From NCBI GenBank assembly GCA_026168455.1, contig CM047425.1, positions 90,151,580-90,215,579 of the forward strand: a DNA stretch of 64,000 nucleotides. The letters are read 5' to 3'. A program made the translations under genes and the position numbers. Shown here in pieces: positions 55,621 through 64,000 of this stretch. The DNA is from Theocolax elegans (lineage: Eukaryota; Arthropoda; Insecta; Hymenoptera; Cerocephalidae). The stretch's first letter is position 1; each line of letters begins with the position of its first letter. The notes beneath the pieces were generated by a model that was not told the origin of the DNA, did no database searches, and was given only the letters and a program-made list of their open reading frames with translations.

Positions 55621-55648
55621 TCGTGGGTCGTGGGTCGTGGGTCGTGGG
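55621..55648 (+). repeat. (TCGTGGG)4 minisatellite
   Basis: Four exact heptamer units in the DNAJC7 promoter or 5' UTR, preceded by a related TCGTGGTCACTGG. Confidence 0.9.
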
Positions 55649-55797
55649 TACCTAAGCAGAGATTATATAGAACACGAGAGAACGAGAGACGCGTACGAGC
55701 GCCGATTGCGTCTCGTTGTCCGGGGTTAGCATACAGACCACAGAGAGAGGAAGGACCAAGAACGAACCGGACGACACAGATTAAGTGACAAATTTTA

Positions 55798-55848
55798 ATG
55801 CTGCCTCTGCTGTTGCTCTTCTTCCTGCAGTTTACCTGCAACTCGTAA
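55798..55848 (+). CDS. Upstream ORF of 16 codons in the DNAJC7 5' leader
   Basis: ATG at 55798 opens the peptide MLPLLLLFFLQFTCNS and stops at TAA 55846-55848, which overlaps a strong splice-donor word GTAAGT (55845-55850). As an uORF it would be expected to lower translation from the main ATG 138 bases downstream. The peptide looks like a hydrophobic signal sequence. If the donor is used with the acceptor AACAG at 55953-55957, this reading frame joins the DNAJC7 frame without a stop. Confidence 0.4.
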   Translation: MLPLLLLFFLQFTCNS

Positions 55849-55985
55849 GTTTTTCACCGAATTCGGAGTGAAAGGAGAAGAGGAAAAATAGGACATTTGA
55901 CGCTCGTTCGCAACTTGCGACGACACACACCAAGATCACTACGGCCGAGTTTAACAGAAAGAGGCAGCATTTTCGGGATACGGAC

Positions 55986-58900
55986 ATGGCAGATGAGGTG
56001 ATTAACGTGGACGCGAAACCCGCGGCCGGACCTACTCAATCCAAGGTCCACAAACCAGAAGAGTTAGTATTATTTTTATTAACCTACCACGCGTCTAATT
56101 CTATATATAAAAATATTATTTCTTATCGTCATGGTGTAACTACGTAAATTTTGGGTCATTGCACTCTGTACCTACGTATAACTTTTCGGTTAAAGTTAAC
56201 TTTGGTCATTTTATTGTTCTGGGACAGGCTATTATTATCATTTTCATGCTTCGTTTTTACGTAGGTACGACGCTATTTTAACACTAACAGAGCACGAGTT
56301 CGTATAGGTATAAGTGTCACGCTTACCGTATACCCCTTTTTATTAAATCATTATAAATTCAAACTATATGGTTTGAATTCTCTTAATTCGCATCAATTCT
56401 AATGACATTCAGCACATTTATTTTACAAATTTAATTCTACTTTATAATTTTGTAATAAACATAAAATTGCCCCTTATTCAATTGTCATAACTAATTTACT
56501 ATAAATTAATGAACAACAGTAATAAAATTAACTTGTAATTGTTTGAGTTTATTAAAAAATACCTTCATCACTTTTATTTTTTGACTATCTTGACTTACTT
56601 TAATTTATATGCATATGACAATATCAATAATGCAATGAAATATAATTTTTATCCATTTTCAGGTTAGCAGAGGTTAAAAAAGAAATAGCTAATCAACTTT
56701 ATGTTTCTAAACAATATAAACAAGCTTTAGTATGTTATAATGAAGTTATTGGTAAGTAATTAACTTTGGAAATACTTTCTTTTTCTTAAAGTGTTATACT
56801 ATGCTATACATTTTATATCATATTTTAGATTTATGTCCAAATGTTGCCAGACATTACAGTAATCGTAGTGCTTGTTACATGATGTTATTACAATATAGAG
56901 ATGCTTTCAAAGATGCAAAGAAATGCCTTGAATTAGATCCTCAGTTTATTAAGGTATGAATAATTTTATTTAAAATGTATTTTGTAATTAAAAATATAAA
57001 TTAATGTGTACAAACATTTTTATTTTATCAGGGTTATGTTCGACTTATAAAATGTTCTCTAATGTTGGGAGATATAGTTGAAATTGAGACTGCAATAAAT
57101 AAATTAGAACAATTGGAACCTTCAAAACAATCAATTACTTCGGAATTGTCCGAGTTTGCAAATCTTAAAAGATTTATAAAAGAAGCTGAAACTGCATATT
57201 CTCTTAAAGATTATCGCAAGGTACAGTTTTATTAAAATGTTTTAATATTAACTACTATTCTTTTAACTTATTTTTATTTACTATAAATCTGAAAATTTAC
57301 CTCACTAGGTTGTTTACTGTATGCAACGATGTTGTAATATTAGCCCATATTGCCCTAGATTTAAAATTACGAAAGCAGAATGTTTAGCATATTTAGGGAG
57401 ATATCCAGAAGCAGAAACAAGTGCAAAGTAAATAATTTATTTTATTAATATGCTTTACTTATTACACCATATATATACTCATTTTAAATTATTTTCTGTT
57501 TTCAGTGATATTCTTCATATTGATAAACAAAATGTGGATGCCATATATGTGAGAGGAATGTGTTTATATTATCAAAATAATATTGATCAAGCCTTTAAAC
57601 ATTTCCAGCAAGTGCTACGTCTTGCCCCTGACCACACAAAAGCCTTGGAAATATATAAGGTATTGATATTATAAACTATAAGTTATCAAAAGTATCTGTT
57701 AGCTTTTCTTTCTCTTAATTAATATAATTTTTAGTCTTCTTAAACGATTATTAATTAAGTGTAAAAAATGTTTAATATTTACATGATTGAAAAAAATGAA
57801 AGGATCATCAAAATTGTGAAAGCAAACCCATTTAGAATGTGAGTACCACATTGTGGATAAATGATGGAAAGCTTACAACTCTTAATATTTCTAACTTCAT
57901 ATTAAAGAGTCAATAATACAGAGAGATAAATACCGCAATTTATAATTATTGTATATAATTGTATAACTTAACTTATATTTTTGCTTCAAATAATATTAGC
58001 TATAAATAAAAATAATTATGATCTATTTATCTTTCAAGAATTAATAAAGTAACGAAATTTGTAAAAGCAGCATATGTATTATAGGCAATACTCTACATTT
58101 TAATCATGTTTATTTTATTAACAATATTAATTAAAATAACTTTTAAAAAATTAGCATAAGATATAATATTTTATTTTAACCTTTATTTCAGAGAGCAAAA
58201 TTGTTAAAACAAAAGAAAGATGAAGGAACTGCTGCATTTATTGCAGAAAAGTATGATGAAGCATACAATCTTTATACGCAAGCTTTACTTATTGATCCTC
58301 AAAACATTAAAACTAATGCTAAATTACATTTTAATAAAGCTACAGTGTCGGCAAAGGTAATATATTTTACATTATGAACATACATAAAGTAAAGATTTGT
58401 TTGAAATAATGAATTGATATTTTTTTAGCTGAAGAAATATACAGAATCTATAAGTGAATGCAATGAAGCATTAAGATTAGACGATACTTACCTTAAAGCT
58501 ATTCTAAGAAGGGCAGCATGTTATATGGAGCTTCAACAGTTTGATAAAGCTGTGCACGATTATGAAAAAGCTAGTAAAATGGACAAAAGTCGAGGTAAAA
58601 ATAATTGCAACATCAACATTTTAAATATGTTCAAAAAGTTTTTTTTTATTCTAGTTTGTGCTTGTTCGGCACTTCCTACCATATATACCGTACCCCCCAT
58701 ATGTGGGTTTTTTATGGTATTCACCCACCACTTATGTGGGTGTTTTCCCTCCCTTAATAACCACGCATTCACCCATGGTTATGCTTGTGAGGAAGGGAAA
58801 ACCGTCCTCAAGATGGCCGGCGTATTGCAACATTCTGTTCAGGTGTTTAGGTCACATTGCGTAGGCCCAAACATCGAAAACCGAATGTTTCATACATCCC

Positions 58901-59641
58901 GGGCACGTTGCGAAGTGTGGAAAAACACCTAATCGATCCCGAACGCAGCACGAGGATGGGTAACCCATCCAAGTACTGGCCGCAGCAATTGCTGCTTAAA
59001 CTTTCGTGATCAGACGAGGTGCATCTCCACCATTCCGCCACCGCGTCTATATGTTCAAAAATTTTTTTATTTTAATTCACATGTAATATTAATTTAGAAA
59101 TAAAGCGGTTATTACTCGAAGCAAAGACGGCATTGAAAAAGTCGGAAAGGAAAGACTATTACAAAATTCTTGGTATTGATAAAACTGCTTCTACGGATGA
59201 CATTAAAAAAGCTTATAGGAAAAGAGCTATGGTGCATCATCCAGGTTGGATTTTTTTCAGTTTTATAAATAAAGAGTTGAATACTATTTAATTGTAATAA
59301 TCTTACCATTGGTTTCTTGTTAGATCGACATGCAAATGCTTCTGAAGGTGAAAAGAAGGAGCAAGAAAAGAAATTCAAGGAAGTAGGAGAAGCGTATGGT
59401 ATTTTATCCGATCCAAAAAAACGATCACGATATGACAACGGTCATGACCTAGAAGAGTCAGACTTTTGCTTTAACAGTAAGTCAAAAAGTCAGCATATCA
59501 GTTTTACACGATTTTATTCTTGATTTTTCTTATAATATTTGTAATATTTCGTATATTTTTTTAGATATGGATATGGATACGACATTCCAAGCGTTCTTCG
59601 AAAATTCATTCCCTATGAAAGGTTACGGAGCTTACAGTTAA
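55986..59641 (+). CDS. Dnajc7: DNAJC7 (Tpr2-type) co-chaperone, complete, 11 coding exons
   Basis: This cytosolic co-chaperone uses TPR arrays to bind Hsp70 and Hsp90 and a J domain to stimulate Hsp70 ATPase. Exons: 55986-56062, 56663-56751, 56829-56953, 57032-57220, 57309-57427, 57506-57659, 58192-58356, 58429-58594, 59098-59244, 59324-59476 and 59565-59641. All junctions are GT-AG and in phase, giving 486 residues, close to human DNAJC7 (494). The first TPR block covers residues about 26-100 ([20 protein letters not shown], then [20 protein letters not shown]). More repeats follow to about 245, and a second block lies at about 252-360 ([40 protein letters not shown]). The J domain spans about 381-450 ([20 protein letters not shown]) with HPD at 409-411, split by intron 9. 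It ends [10 protein letters not shown]. The ATG is the first in frame; context GACATGG is good. Confidence 0.97.
57660..58191 (+). other. DNAJC7 intron 6 (532 bp), no feature seen
   Basis: AT-rich; the only intron besides introns 1 (56063-56662) and 8 longer than 300 bp. Intron 1 is likewise featureless. Confidence 0.7.
58638..59048 (-). mobile_element. 5S-rRNA-derived SINE in DNAJC7 intron 8 (antisense), with target-site duplication
   Basis: The element is 411 bp, flanked by an exact 13-bp duplication ATATGTTCAAAAA (58625-58637 and 59049-59061). Read on the minus strand it starts AGACGCGGTGGCGG, then CTCGTCTGATCACGAAAGTT and TAAGCAGC, then GGCCAGTACTTGGATGGGTT: the middle of 5S rRNA with its box A, intermediate element and box C. 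Roughly 120 bases of head are followed by about 290 bases of unrelated body and an A-rich tail (AATAAAAAAAAAC) next to the duplication. That layout is the mark of a LINE-mobilised SINE with a 5S head (SINE3 class, first described in zebrafish). It lies opposite to DNAJC7 transcription and leaves both splice sites of the intron intact. Confidence 0.85.
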
Positions 59642-59756
59642 TTTTTCCGATCTCCGAAATATTTGTAGACCATGTCATGCAGCAGTGTAATTGTATAATA
59701 GCTTATCGTAACCTTCATACCCTAGGTAAAAATATCTCATCAGAAAACTTACCAAA

Positions 59757-59762
59757 ATAAAA
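59757..59762 (+). terminator. Candidate polyadenylation signal of DNAJC7
   Basis: AATAAA 116 bases after the stop codon, giving a short 3' UTR. Further A-rich words follow near 59800, so alternatives exist. Confidence 0.5.
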
Positions 59763-60485
59763 ATATATTTACCGAGAAAGAATTATGATTTTTAAAAATA
59801 AAAACTTATCAGAAAATGACTTATTGCTTCCTCATAGGAATAATTGTAGTGATGTGCAATATATCCTAAAATTGTAAATTCTAAAATTACAAACTGTGTT
59901 CAATAACTATAAAAGATTATACAACTGAATCTCCAGATAACTTAATAATTTAAAATTGTAAATTTTTTTATGTAGAGCTGTTTTAACAAATATAATTTCA
60001 TAGGAATAAATAATAAATTAATTTTTTAATTTACATTTTCTATAAGGAAGCAAATGTAATATATATTTTACAGAAATTTAATGTGAAAAAATGCCGAGGG
60101 CGTTATATTAATTAAATGTATAAATAATTTTTCGATCGAGTATCCGTAAAACATGTGTGTATAGTTACATTTTTTGGCCGTAAACAATGATTTTATAGGT
60201 ACTATATTTTGGATATTCGATGGAACATAATGTTCGTCACTCAACCGATACAATTTTGCGTCCTAGTATGATCGCACGGTGCATTGACTTTGAGATCACA
60301 ATTTGTCCGTAAAATTGTACTTTATGGTCTTGAGATGAAAAGTTATATATAGATTACATGCAAAAATAAAATCCTTACGCAATTGAGACTTCTTTAAATA
60401 TGTTTGTTTATTGAATATAAATATACTTTGTAATACAAACTTAGGAAGTTTGTTGATAACCTCCATTTGAATGTTTTTGAAAACA
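59763..60485. other. Gap between convergent 3' ends, no feature seen
   Basis: AT-rich; no frame or repeat stands out. Confidence 0.5.
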
Positions 60486-60514
60486 TTTATTTCGTATCCA
60501 ACAATCTTTTTATT
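60486..60514 (-). terminator. Two candidate polyadenylation signals, minus strand
   Basis: TTTATT on the plus strand at 60486-60491 and 60509-60514, i.e. AATAAA on the minus strand, 27-55 bases after the TGA at 60541. Confidence 0.4.
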
Positions 60515-60540
60515 TCAAATATGCTGATTACTTTAGCGAT

Positions 60541-60656
60541 TCATTTGTAGAAATGATAACCCAGTACCATTGAGTTGTCAAGGTAAACCATGTATTGATA
60601 AGTGTTCATCAAATTCACATTTGATCTATTCAAGGTGGTTGATATTGAATTGCTAC
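60541..60656 (-). CDS. Candidate last coding exon of a minus-strand gene (37 residues plus stop)
   Basis: On the minus strand an acceptor TTTGCAG (AG at 60658-60657) is followed by two bases of a split codon and an open run starting SNSISTTLNRSN and ending DNSMVLGYHFYK, then TGA at 60543-60541. Two AATAAA signals follow (60514-60509 and 60491-60486). The composition is less K/N/I-rich than chance frames here. I do not recognise the protein. If real, the gene is convergent with DNAJC7 and most of it lies to the right. Confidence 0.35.
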
Positions 60657-61132
60657 CTGCAAACATGTTACTTTATTACTATACATACATATGATATAAT
60701 TAATTTAAGTAAATATCTATTTTATAATATTAAATAAATATTTATTTAAATTTAGTTCAATGCCTTTTTGAAAATATGCATAATACATGATTTATATACA
60801 TATATATATTTAATTTCGATGTGCGAAAATTGTAATCAATTATTAAAATATCAATAAAATAAATTTATATAAAATTAAAAAATGGCTGCAATTTTTAAAT
60901 ACTGAATTTTTTCATTTGCAGTTTCAATTTCATCAAAACACTCGCATCCATACCACTTATTCTTAACATAAAATGCGACTTAATATACAAAACGTAATAA
61001 CATTTAGTACTGTTAATGTATTTCGTTATTGCGATTCAAACAAGTCAATACATAACGTAACTTATAAATTGTTAATAAATGTCACATTTTATGTTTATAA
61101 CTTGGCTCACCTATAATAATGCTCATTCTTCT

Positions 61133-61212
61133 TCAATCATCATTGACTTGATCATCTAGCTCAATCAGAAATGTTTCCAACAATTTGCAGTCTTCATCCA
61201 CGTTATACAGTC
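61133..61212 (-). CDS. Candidate alternative last coding segment of the same minus-strand gene (25 residues plus stop)
   Basis: After an acceptor GGGCTTGAG (AG at 61214-61213) two bases complete a split codon, then the frame reads LYNVDEDCKLLETFLIELDD and QVNDD before TGA at 61135-61133. The acidic, leucine-spaced peptide looks protein-like. The exon continues to a donor ATAG|GTGAGCC (gt at 61110-61109). It begins in the same phase as the segment at 60656, so both could be joined to one upstream exon as alternative C-termini, or this one may end translation with the other as 3' UTR. Confidence 0.35.
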
Positions 61213-64000
61213 CTCAAGCCCAACGACGATCATCCAAATAAATTAACATTATACAAGACGTACCATTGTTGAAAAAAAATATAAAGCAATACAAAAAAAC
61301 GTGTTGCAGAGTAGCATTTTAAATAGATTTAAAAATTAACGTAATTTAAAGGCATGAAGCGATTTATATATTTTGAAACGATTTACAAACAAAGCGATTT
61401 GCGCACCCAAAACTAAAACACATTGAGTGTATACACTAAAAAATTAAAAGTTAGTTTTGTGCACCATACTTAAACATTTCAATAATATTTTAATTATTCA
61501 AAATTTTTTATTACAACAACTGAAACATATCTACAAAATTAACTTATAATTTTTTGGTGCATAAACCCCATATGTTAAATAGTTCAGTGTACAAAAAGAA
61601 ATATTTAATCGTTGTGTAAAATATTAAAGGACGGTGCAAAAGTGAATTAATTGTTTAAAGTATGAACGAAAAACAAAATTAATTTAATTCTTGCTTGTAT
61701 AAACCGATCTATGCCAGTATAGTTATTAATAGAAAATGACTGAAAAGAGATGTTTTATATATATATGTCATTAAATGACAAATTTAAAAAAATTTAATTT
61801 TCAAAGATTAAATTCACAAATGTTAATATCTCGTGTAAAAAATAGAATTTAAGTTTAGTTAAACATGGTCACTTTGCCATATCTCTCCATGCTGTCCGAA
61901 AAGTACAAATGAGAAAAGCACGTGTCCAAAATCCAAATCTAAACCCTACAATTTATTTACCTTTCGCGCAAATGATGCAATTAGAATCAATTAATGAAGC
62001 AATACGGAAATACAACTAACTCACTCAGAGTAAATTCAAATAAAGGAACAAACATACATTGTATATATAACTTTATTCTTTTTATATTCTGTTCACGTAT
62101 TTAAGAACATCAAAATGACCATACTAATTATCATACTAAAAAATTGACAACACTCCACCTCGAAGGATTCGCAGCTTGAAGTTGGACACTCACCTTTCGT
62201 TATTAATAAATGTACAAATATCTGCTTGTTTGAAACTCATCAATCGCGTTAAATTGCAACTCGGTACTCTTTTTAACTCGATCACGCTCAGCACACAGAT
62301 TTGCTTCTTTGAATGAATATGAAATATTTGTACCTTAATTGATCATCAGGATTTTGGTACAACGCAATTAAATTCGATAATAAAATAAATTCACGTACAT
62401 TATCAAAGAATAAAATAAGCAATGTGTTGAATGAATTTGTAAGTAAAAATTAAAATGTTTAAATTTATCACGCATAAGGAGACACACCGTAGTTAAATAA
62501 AAATGAATGCAAAAATTAACGTATAATGGTATAAACTAAAATGCAGAAAATACACGCAACTGTATATATATATAATATATATATATTGTATTATATTTTT
62601 TAGTTTTTTTTATTTTATTCATGCCACCATCAAATATCTGCTCGTTGACAATAATGTGTGTGTGTCTTATTATGCATTACGTTTGTTTCTCTATTTTCCA
62701 TAAAAGACTCGTGCGTATAGCGAACGAACATCATCAGCAGCATCGTCGTGATTTTCTTTTATTATCTCCGATTCGCAAATTTATCGCGTATATAGGTTTA
62801 TCGAGATTGTGAGAGAGAAGAGCTCGATTCCATGGCTGTTATTTTTTTATCACGTTATTACTTTAAAGATCCCCTCGTTAATTAAGCGCATCTTTTTTTT
62901 AACCAATCCCTTCTGACATTTTATTTACAATTTATGTTCTTTCGTGCGTCGTACAAGATTTATTATATTACAGAACAATAACGAAAACTCTACAAATCGA
63001 AGAAACGATTCCTTTTGAGATACGTTAATCATTGTCTTAATGCTTATTGCATTCTTTATAACGCGGATTTTTTGTTTATTTATTTATTTATTTATTTATT
63101 TTTTCGTTTAACGCTTCGTTCTTGATATTCTTTCACTTTACTATTTCATCACGATCAGTAAAGAAATGGCACCACTGACAGTAAGCCATATCCTTATTGC
63201 GCAATGTATGATGAACTTTCAGCTGCGTGTGTCATAGAAACTTTTCATCAATGATTTTTCATTACACTCGACTTGATACCACATTATCATTTTATACAAT
63301 GGCAAGATCTCTGACTTTTCAAGAGCAGTCTTCAAAGAGCTGGTAGTAGTACTTTATTTTATTTTTTTATTTAATCTATAATTTTTTTTCTTTATTCTCT
63401 CGGTTCGTCAATAAAAAACAGAAGCAAGCAAACAAATTGAATCATTCTCGTTATTACAGCACGCATCTTTTTTTTTTATTTATATCTCTCTTTTGTTTAA
63501 TCATCATTTTACGTATTCATCCACGACAGATCAATAGATCTCGCAATCTCATCATCAAACTTATATACTTTAAAAATCATTCGCTGACTGTATTTACAAA
63601 TTCATCACGATCGCTTCCAAATCGCCTTGCAAGGCATCGGTATATTTTTTTCATTTTTATTCGTCAACAATCAACAAAGATTTATTCTCTTTTGAGTTTA
63701 TTATTAGTACGCATCATTTTACACACGTTATACTAACTTTAATCTATTATAGACTGCAGTTAAATACTCAAGGCAAGTTTTTTTCACTCTATTTTAATAC
63801 TCAACTGAACTTTTCAAGCGATTCGGTGCGCTTTCAACGTGTCAGTTTATTAGTTCTCCTTTTTAAATTATCATTACTTAAGGGAATCTAGTTCATTATT
63901 TATTGACCACTTTTCGATTATTCGGACTTAATAAATGTGGCAACTTGTAATAATACAATGAGAGGACGTTTAAAATCTATTTTTTTCATATAAGGTTTAA
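61213..64000. other. Right flank, no gene identified; possibly intron of the minus-strand gene
   Basis: AT-rich to about 62600, then less extreme and T/C-rich on the plus strand to the end. It contains (TTTA)n at 63075-63100 and TA-rich runs near 62560-62590. Plus-strand frames at 62621-62812 and 63437-63736 follow from the pyrimidine-rich bias and carry no recognisable domain. The A/G bias on the minus strand would fit intron or untranslated sequence. Confidence 0.4.

Larger units (their letters stand above)
55420..55985 (+). promoter_or_regulatory. Promoter and 5' UTR region of DNAJC7
   Basis: The sequence becomes markedly GC- and CpG-richer at about 55430 (GAACGCGCGCAGCGCAGC) and stays so up to the start codon. 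It contains a purine run (about 55587-55607), four exact TCGTGGG units (55621-55648), and an imperfect hairpin made of CAGCGACCTCTCTAGAG and GAGAGCACGCTGTCGCTG (about 55441-55508). No clear TATA box. The transcription start cannot be fixed from sequence; somewhere in 55450-55750 is likely. Confidence 0.55.

Noticed and set aside
58525..58932. Plus-strand 135-codon frame running from DNAJC7 exon 8 into intron 8
   Set aside because: It is exon 8 read through its donor into the SINE; the exon 8 to exon 9 junction is in phase and restores the J-domain protein.
58847..59041. Minus-strand 64-codon frame in DNAJC7 intron 8
   Set aside because: It is a conceptual translation of the 5S-derived head of the SINE, not a gene.
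63437..63736. 99-codon plus-strand frame, leucine/isoleucine/phenylalanine-rich
   Set aside because: Pyrimidine-rich sequence gives hydrophobic translations by default; no signal peptide cleavage context, domain or splice support.

Overview
This is an AT-rich insect nuclear window with large introns, dispersed and tandem repeats, and short GC-richer islands. Hymenoptera is my best guess. That rests on overall composition and on an insect group I-type metabotropic glutamate receptor, a type I recall as missing from Drosophila; it is inference. No bacterial-type genes, operons or CRISPR arrays were seen.

Two genes are clear. On the minus strand, 28763 down to the left edge holds the first five coding exons (about 310 residues) of a metabotropic glutamate receptor: signal peptide plus most of lobe 1 and part of lobe 2 of the glutamate-binding Venus-flytrap domain. 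All four splice junctions are phase-consistent. A 23.4-kb intron (371-23748) cuts the ligand-binding domain and carries most of the left-hand repeats. The seven-transmembrane part lies beyond position 1. On the plus strand, 55986-59641 holds a complete 11-exon DNAJC7/Tpr2-type co-chaperone (486 residues: TPR arrays, then a J domain with HPD). It follows a CpG-richer promoter and 5' UTR. Its intron 8 carries an antisense SINE. At 60.5-61.2 kb, two short minus-strand open segments with splice acceptors in the same phase look like alternative last exons of a third gene, convergent with DNAJC7, whose body would lie further right.

Layout: 1-28990 receptor gene; within its long intron a tRNA-like sequence (3.77 kb) and a three-copy tandem duplication (4.2-9.5 kb) in which two copies contain a 980-bp palindromic foldback element. 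29-55 kb: no recognisable coding gene; several CpG-richer patches (31.0, 40.1, 41.6, 43.5 kb) that may be promoters or 5' exons; a triplicated 0.5-kb repeat (34.0-35.3 kb); a short GC-rich repeat (33.6-34.0 kb); an old 5S-rRNA-derived SINE (37.8-38.7 kb); and several foldback or degenerate repeat blocks (42.3, 49.1-49.5, 50.3, 51.6-54.5 kb). 55.4-59.8 kb: DNAJC7. 60.5-64 kb: possible 3' part of a minus-strand gene, then unassigned sequence.

The most interesting observation is the SINE in DNAJC7 intron 8. Its head reads as 5S rRNA, it has an A-rich tail and a perfect 13-bp target-site duplication, and a diverged relative sits 20 kb away.
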